Source: Prevotella micans DSM 21469 = JCM 16134 (GTDB lineage: Bacteria > Bacteroidota > Bacteroidia > Bacteroidales > Bacteroidaceae). From it: 62,147 bases of DNA. Position numbers and translations under genes: made by a program. This document shows, one piece after another, positions 9,525 to 18,142 of this stretch (its first letter is position 1; each line of letters starts with the position of its first letter). Where the stretch lies: assembly GCF_000614105.1 (NCBI RefSeq), contig NZ_BAKH01000006.1:1-62147 (forward strand), in the 5' to 3' direction. The notes beneath the pieces are model-generated. The model was given only the letters and a program-made list of their open reading frames with translations. It was not told where the DNA came from and did no database searches.

Positions 9525-9595
9525 AGAAATTTTGTGTTCGGACTTTATTGTCCGTCTCTTAGTTTGATGTTTGTTTATTAAAAATGTTTTGTGTT

Positions 9596-10999
9596 CTATC
9601 TATTATTTGCAATGTATTCTTCGACGTCTTTTGCGTGATATGGAATCCTGTCTTCGCCGATGAACCGACAGTCGTCTTTGGTTATGAGCAGATCGTCTTC
9701 GATGCGGATTCCGCCGAAATCTTTATACTCGTCGAGTTTGTCGAAGTTGAGGAATTCGGCGCAATGTTTCTTTGCCCGCCATTCGTCGATTAGGTCTGGA
9801 ATAAAATATATTCCCGGCTCGTCGGTCACAACGAAGCCTTCCTGAAGACGACGTCCCATACGCAGGCAGTTGGTTCCGAACTGTTCGAGATTTGGACGTG
9901 TTTCGTCGTCGAATCCCACATAGATTTGTCCGAGCGCTTCCATGTCATGCACATCTATTCCCATCATGTGACCCAATCCGTGTGGTAGGAACATCGCGTG
10001 TGCTCCAGCTGCAAGAGCGTCGTCGGTGTTGCCTTTGGCTAGACCGAGCTCTTTCATCCTGTCGAATATAATCCGACAGGCGGCAAAATGCACGTCCATG
10101 TATTTCACTCCGGGTTTCGACATCTCGAAGGCCTTGTCGTGAGCTTCAACCACGGCGTTGTAAACATCCAACTGACGTTGTGTGAATTTCCCGTTAACAG
10201 GGAATGTGCGAGTGTTGTCGGAGCAGTAATGATTCATATTTTCAGCTCCGCAGTCGCATAGCACGAGGCGACCGTCTTTGAGCTCGGCCATCGACGGAAT
10301 GCCATGCATTATTTCACCATGTTGTGAAAATATGGGCGGAAATGAAACCATCGAACCAAAGGAGTTGGCGATACCGATAAGCTGGCCGCCGACATATTTC
10401 TCTGTTACGCCGGGCCTACTTATCTTCATTGCCGTTGTATGCATCTCGTAGCCGATTGTTGCAACCTGCTCAAGCTCGGCAATTTCTTCCTCGGTTTTTA
10501 CAGAGCGCATTTTCACCACTGCATGAATGAGGTCTAGGCTTGCGGCTTCTTTTTGTTTATCGGGATGGATATTGAGAAGATCGAATATTTGGATTTTTAT
10601 ATCTGAGCGATAGGGCGGCAGGAAATGAATCTTGCGATTCTTGGTTAGCGCTTTCTCGCATATTGTCTTTAGAGCCGACATCGGAGCCGAATTGTTCACT
10701 CCCACTTGGCTGGCCATATCGTGAACCGTATCGACACTTCCAAACCAAACGATGTCTTCGATATCGATGTCGTTGCCAATCAGTGTTTCGGTGTTTTCAT
10801 CAATATCAATCACACCAACAAGGCCGTCGCGTTGTTGTCCGAAATAGTAGAGGAATGATGAATCTTGCCTGAATGGATAGTAGCCATTTGCTGGGCAGTT
10901 TGCCGGCGATTCGTTGTTGCCGAACAAAATAATAACGCCGCTTTTCACGAGCTTTTTCAGTTCGGCGCGACGATTGATATAGGTTTCTTTACTAAACAT
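9596..10999 (-). CDS. pepP: Xaa-Pro aminopeptidase, M24B family
   Basis: It removes the N-terminal residue from peptides with proline in second position, using two metal ions. Residues 1-150 form the AMP_N domain (RRAELKKLVKSGVIILFGN). The rest is the pita-bread catalytic fold. The five metal ligands are visible: Asp249 (CDCGAE), Asp261 (SDNTRTF), His344 (HGLGHMMG), Glu394 (DEPGIY) and Glu434 (GIRIEDD). The length of 467 is standard. It has its own promoter (11022-11029, minus) facing away from the patatin gene. Confidence 0.92.
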   Translation of the reverse strand: MFSKETYINRRAELKKLVKSGVIILFGNNESPANCPANGYYPFRQDSSFLYYFGQQRDGLVGVIDIDENTETLIGNDIDIEDIVWFGSVDTVHDMASQVGVNNSAPMSALKTICEKALTKNRKIHFLPPYRSDIKIQIFDLLNIHPDKQKEAASLDLIHAVVKMRSVKTEEEIAELEQVATIGYEMHTTAMKISRPGVTEKYVGGQLIGIANSFGSMVSFPPIFSQHGEIMHGIPSMAELKDGRLVLCDCGAENMNHYCSDNTRTFPVNGKFTQRQLDVYNAVVEAHDKAFEMSKPGVKYMDVHFAACRIIFDRMKELGLAKGNTDDALAAGAHAMFLPHGLGHMMGIDVHDMEALGQIYVGFDDETRPNLEQFGTNCLRMGRRLQEGFVVTDEPGIYFIPDLIDEWRAKKHCAEFLNFDKLDEYKDFGGIRIEDDLLITKDDCRFIGEDRIPYHAKDVEEYIANNR

Positions 11000-11021
11000 T
11001 TTGTTTTGATTTTGTTTCGCG

Positions 11022-11029
11022 CAAAGTTA
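11022..11029 (-). promoter_or_regulatory. -7 element TAACTTTG of pepP
   Basis: On the minus strand this reads TAACTTTG, a TAnnTTTG match, 23 bases before the pepP ATG. It is divergent from the plus-strand element at 11052. Confidence 0.65.
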
Positions 11030-11051
11030 CCCATCTTTCCACTAAAGGGGA

Positions 11052-11059
11052 TACCTTTG
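11052..11059 (+). promoter_or_regulatory. -7 element TACCTTTG of the patatin gene
   Basis: An exact match to TAnnTTTG, placing the transcript start near 11066. This decides the patatin start: GTG 11059 would overlap the promoter, so ATG 11080 is preferred. Confidence 0.65.
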
Positions 11060-11079
11060 TGCTGAAATTACTTGTTTTT

Positions 11080-11955
11080 ATGCAAATCAACAGCAATATA
11101 GGATTAGTACTTGAAGGGGGCGGGATGCGTGGAGTTTTCACATCTGGAGTTCTTGATGCATTCATGAAACATGACGTGTTTTTTCGTTATATAGTAGGAG
11201 TCTCGGCCGGCGCATGTAACGGACTTTCATATATGAGTCGACAGCCGCGGAGAGCCAAGATTTCAAACATCGACATGTTGGCCAAGTACGATTATATTGG
11301 TTTGCGGCACCTCGTCACCCAGGGATGCATATTAGATCCGGAGCTGCTCTACAATAAGTTTCCATACGAGATAGTCCCTTTCGACTACGATACCTATTTT
11401 GCAAATATTCGGCGGGGAGATGTCTTCGAAATTGTAACCACTAACTGCCTAACCGGTCGCAGTGAATATTTGCAGGAACGCGACGGCAATTCACATAGAC
11501 TAAATGAATTGGCGCGAGCTACGAGCAGTTTGCCTTATGTGTGCAAGATTGTCGACATCGACGGACAACCGATGCTCGACGGAGGTATAGCCGATTCCAT
11601 TCCCATCGAGCGCGCCATTGCAACTGGCCACAGTAAGAACGTTGTTATATGTACCCGTAATAAAGGCTGGCGCGACAAGGGGAAAGACCATAAGCAGCCG
11701 CGCTTTGTCTACCGTAATTATCCCCGCTTGCGAGTTCTTCTTAGCCGACGTTTGAAGTTCTACAACGAGCAGTTGGATATGGTCGACCGCCTTGAAGCCG
11801 AAAATTCGATACTCGTTATTCGTCCTGAGAAAGAGATTGTTGTCGGTCGAATGGAAAAAGACATCCGCAAGCTTGAGAACCTTTATGAAGAAGGTGTCGC
11901 ACTGGGCAACCGATTCATAAAAGAGCATCTATCGAAGCTAACAGCGCCATATTAA
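11080..11955 (+). CDS. Patatin-like phospholipase
   Basis: This 291-residue predicted lipid acyl hydrolase has a Ser-Asp dyad. The oxyanion loop GGGMRG is at 13-18, the nucleophile Ser42 in GVSAG (40-44), and the partner Asp167 in LDGG. The family includes bacterial YjjU/RssA-type proteins; it probably acts on phospholipids or lysophospholipids. No signal peptide is visible, so it is likely cytoplasmic. ATG 11080 follows the promoter element directly. It is a single-gene unit just before the biosynthetic cluster, with 274 bases between. Confidence 0.88.
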   Translation: MQINSNIGLVLEGGGMRGVFTSGVLDAFMKHDVFFRYIVGVSAGACNGLSYMSRQPRRAKISNIDMLAKYDYIGLRHLVTQGCILDPELLYNKFPYEIVPFDYDTYFANIRRGDVFEIVTTNCLTGRSEYLQERDGNSHRLNELARATSSLPYVCKIVDIDGQPMLDGGIADSIPIERAIATGHSKNVVICTRNKGWRDKGKDHKQPRFVYRNYPRLRVLLSRRLKFYNEQLDMVDRLEAENSILVIRPEKEIVVGRMEKDIRKLENLYEEGVALGNRFIKEHLSKLTAPY

Positions 11956-12119
11956 CTACTTCCAATCATATTATTATTAGGCAAGAACGTTTCGTCAAAC
12001 AGCAACGAGACGAATCCGAGAAGAAATAAATCGTTTATATAATACCTGCATGCTCCGAGATTCGTTTGAGTATATTCCGGAAAAGAAAATCGCCTTTCAG
12101 TCGTCTAGAATTTAATAAT

Positions 12120-12127
12120 TACTTTTG
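12120..12127 (+). promoter_or_regulatory. -7 element TACTTTTG, likely promoter of the polyene cluster
   Basis: TACTTTTG fits TAnnTTTG and lies about 100 bases before the ammonia-lyase ATG. A TTTC at 12094-12097 sits at about -33 spacing as a weak upstream element. No comparable match was noticed later in the cluster, so this may drive a long operon. Confidence 0.55.
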
Positions 12128-12229
12128 CAAACATCTTATACGAGGCACTTCTGTTACACCTCCCCAACACATTTTATTGAGAATAAAAATATTTCGTTGG
12201 AACTGCCTGTTTAAGACTATCAAGAAAGT

Positions 12230-13744
12230 ATGGAAGAGATTGTTTTCACCGTCGACTCAATTCGTAAGATTCTTTTTCAGAATGAAAAAGTGGAGCTCGA
12301 CAACTACACTTACAAGAATATTCAACACTGCTACGATTTTCTGAAATCATTTGCTACGAATCGAATAATATACGGCATCAACACCGGATTCGGGCCGATG
12401 GCACAATGGCGGGTCGAAGACAAGCATCTCGAAGAACTTCAATACAACATCATTCGCAGTCATGCAACCGGCGCCGGTCGGCCGCTCGACGATATCTACG
12501 TAAAGGCGGCCATGGTTGCTCGCGTCGGAACGTTTGCACAGGCACGCTCAGGCATACATCCCAGCGTAGTTAAGATGCTCGTGCAGATGATTAATGCCAA
12601 CATTCTGCCCTTTATTCCGCAGCACGGGAGCGTGGGAGCCAGTGGCGATTTGGTGCAATTGGCGCACATCGCACTCACGATGATTGGCGAAGGCAAGGTG
12701 CATTATCGCGGCGAGTGGCGACCGTCGGCCGAGATACTCAAAGAGAACGGCATCGAGCCGATGAAGATTCATATTCGTGAGGGACTTTCGGCCGTAAACG
12801 GAACCAGCGTGATGACGGGTATCAGTGTGGTTAACCAGATTTATGCCGAACGACTACTCAATTGGAGCGTGCTTGCGGCCGTGTGGATGAACGAGATTGC
12901 AGCGTCGTTCGACGATTGGATGAGCGAACCGCTTAACGCTTGTCGTCGGCACACAAGTCAGCAACTCATTGCCCAACGCATGCGCGAGCTGTCTGCGGGC
13001 AGTCGTCGATTGCAGAAGCGCGAACACGTGCTATATAAAAAGGAGAAATGCCAGCAGGACGTTTTCGAGCAAAAAGTGCAGGCTTATTATTCGCTGCGAT
13101 GCACGCCGCAGATTCTCGGGCCGATTCACGACACGCTCGTTGCTGCCCACACGCTCATCGACGAGGAGCTCAACTCGGCGTGCGACAATCCCATCATAGA
13201 CCCCGAAACGGAAAACGTCTATCATGGCGGAAACTTCCACGGCGACTACATATCGCTCGAGGAAGATAAGGTCAAGATAGCCATCGTAAGGCTCGCTATG
13301 CTTGCCGAACGCCAACTCAACTATCTATTCCACGACCGCATCAACGGCATTCTTCCGCCTTTCCTCAACATGGGCACACTCGGACTGAACTACGGAATGC
13401 AAGCCTGCCAGTTCACCGCCACGTCAACCACCGCCGAGTGCCAAACTCTGGCCATGCCCAACTATGTGCACTCCATTCCCAACAACAACGACAATCAGGA
13501 CATCGTGAGCATGGGCACCAACACCGCCCTACTCTGTGCCCGAGTCATTGAGAACGCCTACGAGGTGATGGGCATACTGATGATGGCTCTCGCGCAGGCC
13601 ACCGATTGCCTCGGCATTGCCGATGAGCTCGCGCCGGCTACGCGGAACATCTACAACGAACTGAGAACGATTTGCAGAACCATCGTCGAAGACAAACCTT
13701 TCTACGACGACCTCGCAAACACGATTGAATATTTGAAGAAATGA
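12230..13744 (+). CDS. Aromatic amino acid ammonia-lyase (HAL/TAL family), first cluster gene
   Basis: It deaminates an aromatic amino acid to an aryl acrylate; in aryl polyene and flexirubin pathways this is the starter acid. The self-forming MIO cofactor triad Ala137-Ser138-Gly139 lies in GSVGASGDL, and the catalytic Tyr48 in IIYGINTGFG. The residues aligned with the selectivity loop are Ser77-His78 (IIRSHATG). That pair is typical of histidine lyases, while one well-known TAL has His-Leu, so tyrosine is likely from context but not certain. Length 504 is normal. The stop overlaps the next ATG (ATGA). Confidence 0.88.
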   Translation: MEEIVFTVDSIRKILFQNEKVELDNYTYKNIQHCYDFLKSFATNRIIYGINTGFGPMAQWRVEDKHLEELQYNIIRSHATGAGRPLDDIYVKAAMVARVGTFAQARSGIHPSVVKMLVQMINANILPFIPQHGSVGASGDLVQLAHIALTMIGEGKVHYRGEWRPSAEILKENGIEPMKIHIREGLSAVNGTSVMTGISVVNQIYAERLLNWSVLAAVWMNEIAASFDDWMSEPLNACRRHTSQQLIAQRMRELSAGSRRLQKREHVLYKKEKCQQDVFEQKVQAYYSLRCTPQILGPIHDTLVAAHTLIDEELNSACDNPIIDPETENVYHGGNFHGDYISLEEDKVKIAIVRLAMLAERQLNYLFHDRINGILPPFLNMGTLGLNYGMQACQFTATSTTAECQTLAMPNYVHSIPNNNDNQDIVSMGTNTALLCARVIENAYEVMGILMMALAQATDCLGIADELAPATRNIYNELRTICRTIVEDKPFYDDLANTIEYLKK

Positions 13745-14469
13745 AATACGCTTTAGTGACAGGCGGAAGCCGAGGAATCGGTCGCGCCATAGCCATCCGA
13801 CTTGCACAAACGGGATTACCCGTTGTGATTAACTATGTTTCAAACGAAGCTGCGGCTGCCGAAACGAAAAACGAAATCGAACAGGCTGGCGGACAAGCCG
13901 AACTACTGCGATTCGATGTATCGAAGCCCGAAGAAATAGAGCGCGCCCTCGGCGAATGGGAAGACAGCCATCCCGACGACTACATCGGCGTGCTGGTGAA
14001 CAACGCCGGCATCCGTCGCGACAATCTCATGATATTCATGCAGAACAGCGAGTGGCACTCTGTTGTAGACACCACGCTCAACGGATTCTTCTACACCACG
14101 CGTCGCCTGCTCAAACGAATGATGACACGGCGCGACGGGCGAATCATCAACATCTCGTCGCTCTCCGGATTGAAAGGACTGCCCGGGCAGGCAAACTATT
14201 CCACCGCCAAGGCCGCCCTCATCGGCGCAACAAAAGCGTTGGCACAGGAGGTTGCACCACGTCGAATAACCGTGAACGCCGTAGCCCCCGGGTTTATTGA
14301 AAGCGATATGACAAAGGATTTGAACCAAGACGAACTCAAGAAACTCGTTCCGGCCGGCCGATTTGGAAAGGCCGACGAAGTAGCCGCCCTCGTGGCCTTC
14401 CTTGCAGGCGACGATGCAGCTTATATCACCGCACAAACCATCGGAATCAACGGAGGACTTTATTCATGA
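13741..14469 (+). CDS. fabG: 3-oxoacyl-ACP reductase, FabG type
   Basis: This NADPH-dependent SDR reduces beta-ketoacyl-ACP to the hydroxy form during chain extension. The cofactor motif TGGSRGIG is at 7-14 and NNAG at 87-90. The catalytic set is Ser140, Tyr153 and Lys157 (NYSTAK). PGFIESDMT follows as in FabG. The length, 242 residues, is standard. ATGA overlaps on both sides tie it to the lyase and the ketosynthase. The cluster context points to the polyene pathway rather than to general fatty acid synthesis. Confidence 0.9.
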   Translation: MKYALVTGGSRGIGRAIAIRLAQTGLPVVINYVSNEAAAAETKNEIEQAGGQAELLRFDVSKPEEIERALGEWEDSHPDDYIGVLVNNAGIRRDNLMIFMQNSEWHSVVDTTLNGFFYTTRRLLKRMMTRRDGRIINISSLSGLKGLPGQANYSTAKAALIGATKALAQEVAPRRITVNAVAPGFIESDMTKDLNQDELKKLVPAGRFGKADEVAALVAFLAGDDAAYITAQTIGINGGLYS

Positions 14470-15680
14470 AAAGAGTCGTAGTGACAGGCATCGGCCTCTG
14501 GGGATGCCTCGGAAAGAACACCCAAGAAGTAACGGAAAGCCTGCGAACGGGGCGAAGCGGCATCGGCCTCGACAGCGCGCGACTGGAGTATGGTTATCAG
14601 TCGGGGCTCACCGGTATTGTTGAACGCCCGAAGCTCAAAGGACTGCTCGACCGCCGCATGCGCACCGGCCTGCCCGAAGAAGGCGAATACGCATTCATGG
14701 CCTCCAAGGAAGCCTTCGCAATGGCCGGCATCGACGAAGATTATATGTTCGGCAACGAAATAGGCTGCATCTTTGGCAACGACTCCTCGTCGACACCCGT
14801 CATCGAAGCCGCCCGCATCATGGAAGCCAAACACGACTCGGCGCTCCTCGGCAGCGGATACATCTTCCAATCGATGAACTCCACCGTAACGATGAACATG
14901 AGCACCATCTTCCACCTGCGCGGCGTAAACTTCACCGTGAGCGCAGCCTGTGCGAGCGGAAGTCATTCCATCGGGCTCGGCTACATGATGATTAAACAAG
15001 GTCTTCAGGATATGGTTCTCTGCGGCGGCGCCCAGGAGGTCAACGTATATTCCATGGCCACCTTCGACGCCCTCGGCGCATTCTCAAAGCGGATGGACGA
15101 GCCAGAGCGAGCCTCCCGACCGTTCGACCGCGACCGCGACGGACTCATCCCCAGCGGCGGAGCGGCTGCCCTTGTGCTCGAAGACCGAGACCACGCCATC
15201 GCCCGCGGCGCCACGATACTCTGCGAAGTAACGGGCTATGGATTCTCGAGCAACGGCGGCGGAATATCCCAACCCAGCGACGACGGCAGCGTGCTGGCCA
15301 TGCAACGTGCCATGAACGACTCAGGCATAGCGGCCGGCCAAATAGACTACATCAACGCCCACGCCACCTCCACTCCGCAGGGCGACATGTTCGAAGCCAA
15401 AGCCCTCGCCCGCCTCTTCGGCAACGAGCGCGCACTCATCAGCTCCACCAAGGGAATGACCGGCCACGAATGTTGGATGGCCGGCGCAAGCGAAATCGTC
15501 TACAGCATTCTCATGATGCAACACAACTTCGTTGCACCGAACGTGAACTTCGACAATCCCGACGAATATTCCGCCCCACTCAACATCGCCGCCCAAACCG
15601 TGGAAACCGAGCTGCACACCGTGCTCTCAAACTCATTCGGATTCGGAGGCACCAACAGCGCACTGATTATTGAGAAATAA
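14466..15680 (+). CDS. Beta-ketoacyl-ACP synthase (FabB/FabF-like), stand-alone
   Basis: It condenses malonyl-ACP with the growing acyl-ACP. The complete Cys-His-His triad is present: Cys162 (SAACASGS), His299 (NAHATSTP) and His334 (KGMTGHECW). The C-terminal SNSFGFGGTN is typical. The length of 404 is that of a single ketosynthase with no extra domain. This differs from the two larger ketosynthases downstream. It starts inside the fabG stop (ATGA). Confidence 0.9.
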   Translation: MKRVVVTGIGLWGCLGKNTQEVTESLRTGRSGIGLDSARLEYGYQSGLTGIVERPKLKGLLDRRMRTGLPEEGEYAFMASKEAFAMAGIDEDYMFGNEIGCIFGNDSSSTPVIEAARIMEAKHDSALLGSGYIFQSMNSTVTMNMSTIFHLRGVNFTVSAACASGSHSIGLGYMMIKQGLQDMVLCGGAQEVNVYSMATFDALGAFSKRMDEPERASRPFDRDRDGLIPSGGAAALVLEDRDHAIARGATILCEVTGYGFSSNGGGISQPSDDGSVLAMQRAMNDSGIAAGQIDYINAHATSTPQGDMFEAKALARLFGNERALISSTKGMTGHECWMAGASEIVYSILMMQHNFVAPNVNFDNPDEYSAPLNIAAQTVETELHTVLSNSFGFGGTNSALIIEK

Positions 15681-15698
15681 CAACTTAATTATTTTTTT

Positions 15699-16268
15699 AT
15701 GAAAAGGATATTAATAGCAATTGTCGCGATTTTCAGCAGTTTAAACATGCTGGCCGGCAGTGATGTAGAATTCGTAAAAGGCAATGCCTGTATCATTGCA
15801 GAGTCTAAAAACTGTTCTGTCGAGGTGACTTTCGAAAACCTCTACATTGAAGGCAAACCCTACATGCAGTATCTCAAAGAACGCGGCGAACAGAATGTAG
15901 CCGACTGGGATACCGACATCAGAGCAGCCGTAGAACAGTTTGTCAAAGAATTTAATAAGGACAATAAAAAGGGACTGAAAGTAAACACAGGACAAGCAAA
16001 CCAGTCGGACTACAGAATGGTTATCAACTTGAAGAAGCTCGACCTCGGGAGTGCGGCCGCGTCGGTAATTATTGGTTTCGGAGCCGGCGGAGCACGTATG
16101 TATTGCGACATAACCGTGTACGATGGCAAGAATCCCATCCTTGTATTAAAGGGCGACGGCGTGAATGGCGGAAGCGGTTATACCGAATCGAAACGCTTGC
16201 GCGACGCCTTCGAAGAGATGGCCGAAGACACTGTAAAAACAATGAAAAAAGCCTGCAAAAGCCATTAA
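15699..16268 (+). CDS. Exported protein of unknown function inside the polyene cluster
   Basis: This 189-residue protein has a signal peptide (MKRILIAIVAIFSSLNMLAG). The body is mixed alpha/beta and has a glycine-rich segment VIIGFGAGGARMYCDITVYDG (about 128-148). A second GDGVNGGSGYTESKRL segment precedes a C-terminal amphipathic helix. The pattern resembles DUF4410-like envelope proteins; I cannot confirm that. It starts 19 bases after the ketosynthase stop and is followed by tandem array B, so it belongs to the same transcript. A periplasmic role in handling the product is a guess. Confidence 0.7.
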   Translation: MKRILIAIVAIFSSLNMLAGSDVEFVKGNACIIAESKNCSVEVTFENLYIEGKPYMQYLKERGEQNVADWDTDIRAAVEQFVKEFNKDNKKGLKVNTGQANQSDYRMVINLKKLDLGSAAASVIIGFGAGGARMYCDITVYDGKNPILVLKGDGVNGGSGYTESKRLRDAFEEMAEDTVKTMKKACKSH

Positions 16269-16750
16269 TAAATGGTTTGGGCTTCGCGGAACTTCCGCAA
16301 ACAGGAAACCAAATAGTTTTAGCTTCGCGGGAGTTCCGCAAATGAGAAACTAAATGGTTTGAGCTCCGCGGGAGTTCCGCAGATGAAAAACCAAATGGTT
16401 TGGGCCTTGCAACAATGTTGCAAACAAGAAACCAAACAGTTTGAGCCTTGCAACAACGTTGCAAACAAGAAACCAAATGGTTTGAGCCTTGCAACAATGT
16501 TGCAAACGAGAAACCGAATAGTTTGAGCCTTGCAACAACGTTGCAAACAAGAAACCAAACGGTTCGGCCCTTGCAACAACGTTGCAAACGAGAAACCGAA
16601 TGGTTTGAGCCTTGCAATAACGTTGCAAACAGGAAACCGAATAGTTTGAGCCTTGCAACAACGTTGCAAACAAGAAACCAAATGGTTTGGCTCTTGCAAC
16701 AATGTTGCAAACAAGAAACCAAATAGTTTGAGCCTTGCAACACCCCTGCA
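16269..16750. repeat. Tandem array B, period 41 bp, about eleven units
   Basis: It starts right after the stop codon at 16268. TTGCAAC landmarks fall at 16407, 16448, 16489 and 16530, in exact 41-base steps. Each unit has two dyads: AAACC-AAAT-GGTTT, and a second core. In the later units that core is TTGCAACAACGTTGCAA. In the first three units it is built from GCGGAACTTCCGC-type sequence instead. Symmetry is kept while the sequence changes. Confidence 0.93.
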
Positions 16751-16785
16751 AGCATAAAACAGAACTTAAAATACAAAACACAACG

Positions 16786-17886
16786 ATGAACTTATTCCCC
16801 TCCCTCACCGAACGCTACACCCGCGAGCAACTTTCGGCACGCGAGGCACAGCGGCTGGCCGAATTCATAGCGTGGGCGCCCGTGGTGTTTCAGGTTTCGC
16901 GACTGATGGTGAAGTTCGGCATACTCGACCTGCTGCGCGACAATGCCGACGGACTAACCGTCGACCAAATCGCCCAACACACAAAACTATCCGTCTATGC
17001 CGTGAAGATACTCACCGACGCATCGCTCAGCGCAGGCACCATTCTCGTAGATGCCGAAACCGACCGATTCACACTCTCGAAAACCGGATGGTTCCTGCTC
17101 ACCGACCCCGCCACACGAGTAAACATCGACTTCAACCACGACGTAAACTATCGCGGACTCTTCCATCTCGAAGAATCGCTCGTAAACAAACGACCGGAAG
17201 GACTGAAAACACTCGGCACGTGGCCAACCATATACGAAGGACTCGCCCAACTGCCCGAACAAGTGCAGAAAAGCTGGTTCGGATTCGACCACTTCTATAG
17301 CGACCACTCATTCGACGAGGCTTTGCCCGTTGTCTTCGCCAGCAAACCCAAGCGTTTGATGGACGTGGGCGGAAACACCGGACGATTCGCACTGCGATGC
17401 GTGGAGTACGACCCGCAGGTGGAAGTGACGATTGTAGACCTGCCCGGACAAATCGACATGATGCGTCGCAACGTAGCCAACAAACCCGGAGCCGACCGCA
17501 TATCGAGCTTCGCAACCAATCTGCTCGAACCGTCGAACAGCCTGCCCTCAGGCGAGTGGGACGCGATATGGATGAGCCAATTTCTCGACTGCTTCGCCGA
17601 GAAAGAAATCGAAAGCATTCTCCGGCGCGCCGCCCAAGTCATGTCGGCCCATACCCACCTCTACATCATGGAAACCTTTTGGGACAGGCAACGCTTCGAG
17701 CCCGCCACGCTCTGCCTCACGATGACGAGCGTTTATTTCACAACCATGGCCAACGGCAACTCGAAAATGTATCACAGCGACGACCTCATTCGCCTCATTA
17801 GTCGCGCCGGTCTGGAGGTGGAATCCATACACGACGGACTCGGACAGGGGCACACCATCTTAGATGTTACATTAAAACACATATAA
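16786..17886 (+). CDS. SAM-dependent O-methyltransferase
   Basis: Of its 366 residues, the N-terminal 110 or so form a winged-helix dimerisation domain of the kind found in Methyltransf_2 enzymes (GLTVDQIAQHTKLSVYAVKILTDASL). The catalytic domain carries SAM motif I DVGGNTGRF (Gly195-Gly199) and a VDLPGQ acidic motif. Relatives methylate phenolic hydroxyls, so it may methylate the aryl head group. ATG 16786 is chosen because upstream in-frame codons lie in the tandem array. The ACP gene follows after five bases. Confidence 0.85.
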   Translation: MNLFPSLTERYTREQLSAREAQRLAEFIAWAPVVFQVSRLMVKFGILDLLRDNADGLTVDQIAQHTKLSVYAVKILTDASLSAGTILVDAETDRFTLSKTGWFLLTDPATRVNIDFNHDVNYRGLFHLEESLVNKRPEGLKTLGTWPTIYEGLAQLPEQVQKSWFGFDHFYSDHSFDEALPVVFASKPKRLMDVGGNTGRFALRCVEYDPQVEVTIVDLPGQIDMMRRNVANKPGADRISSFATNLLEPSNSLPSGEWDAIWMSQFLDCFAEKEIESILRRAAQVMSAHTHLYIMETFWDRQRFEPATLCLTMTSVYFTTMANGNSKMYHSDDLIRLISRAGLEVESIHDGLGQGHTILDVTLKHI

Positions 17887-17891
17887 AACTC

Positions 17892-18137
17892 ATGACACGA
17901 ACAGAAATTGAAGAAAAGGTGAGGCACTTCCTCATCGAAGATTTGGAAATCGACGAAGAAAAGCTCAAACCCGAGGGTAAACTCAAAGACGACCTCGGCA
18001 TCGATAGTCTCGACTTCGTAGACATTGTGGTGATTGTTGAAAACAACTTCGGCTTTAAAATCAAACCCGAAGAAATGGCCGACGTCGTCACCCTTAAAGA
18101 CTTCTGCGACTACATCGAACGCAAGGTAAACGCATAG
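17892..18137 (+). CDS. Acyl carrier protein 1
   Basis: An 81-residue acidic protein with the phosphopantetheine attachment motif GIDSLD and Ser39 as the modified residue. Helix pattern and size are those of type II ACPs. It would carry the starter or the growing polyene as a thioester. It lies between the methyltransferase and the acyltransferase, with gaps of five bases on each side. Confidence 0.92.
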   Translation: MTRTEIEEKVRHFLIEDLEIDEEKLKPEGKLKDDLGIDSLDFVDIVVIVENNFGFKIKPEEMADVVTLKDFCDYIERKVNA

Positions 18138-18142
18138 GCTCC

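Noticed and set aside
16448-16726. Open frames inside the tandem arrays that would code repetitive peptides
   Set aside because: A 41-bp period is not a multiple of three, so the frame rotates between units, and open frames exist on both strands. No start site or family resemblance supports them. The same applies to frames at 56458-56916.
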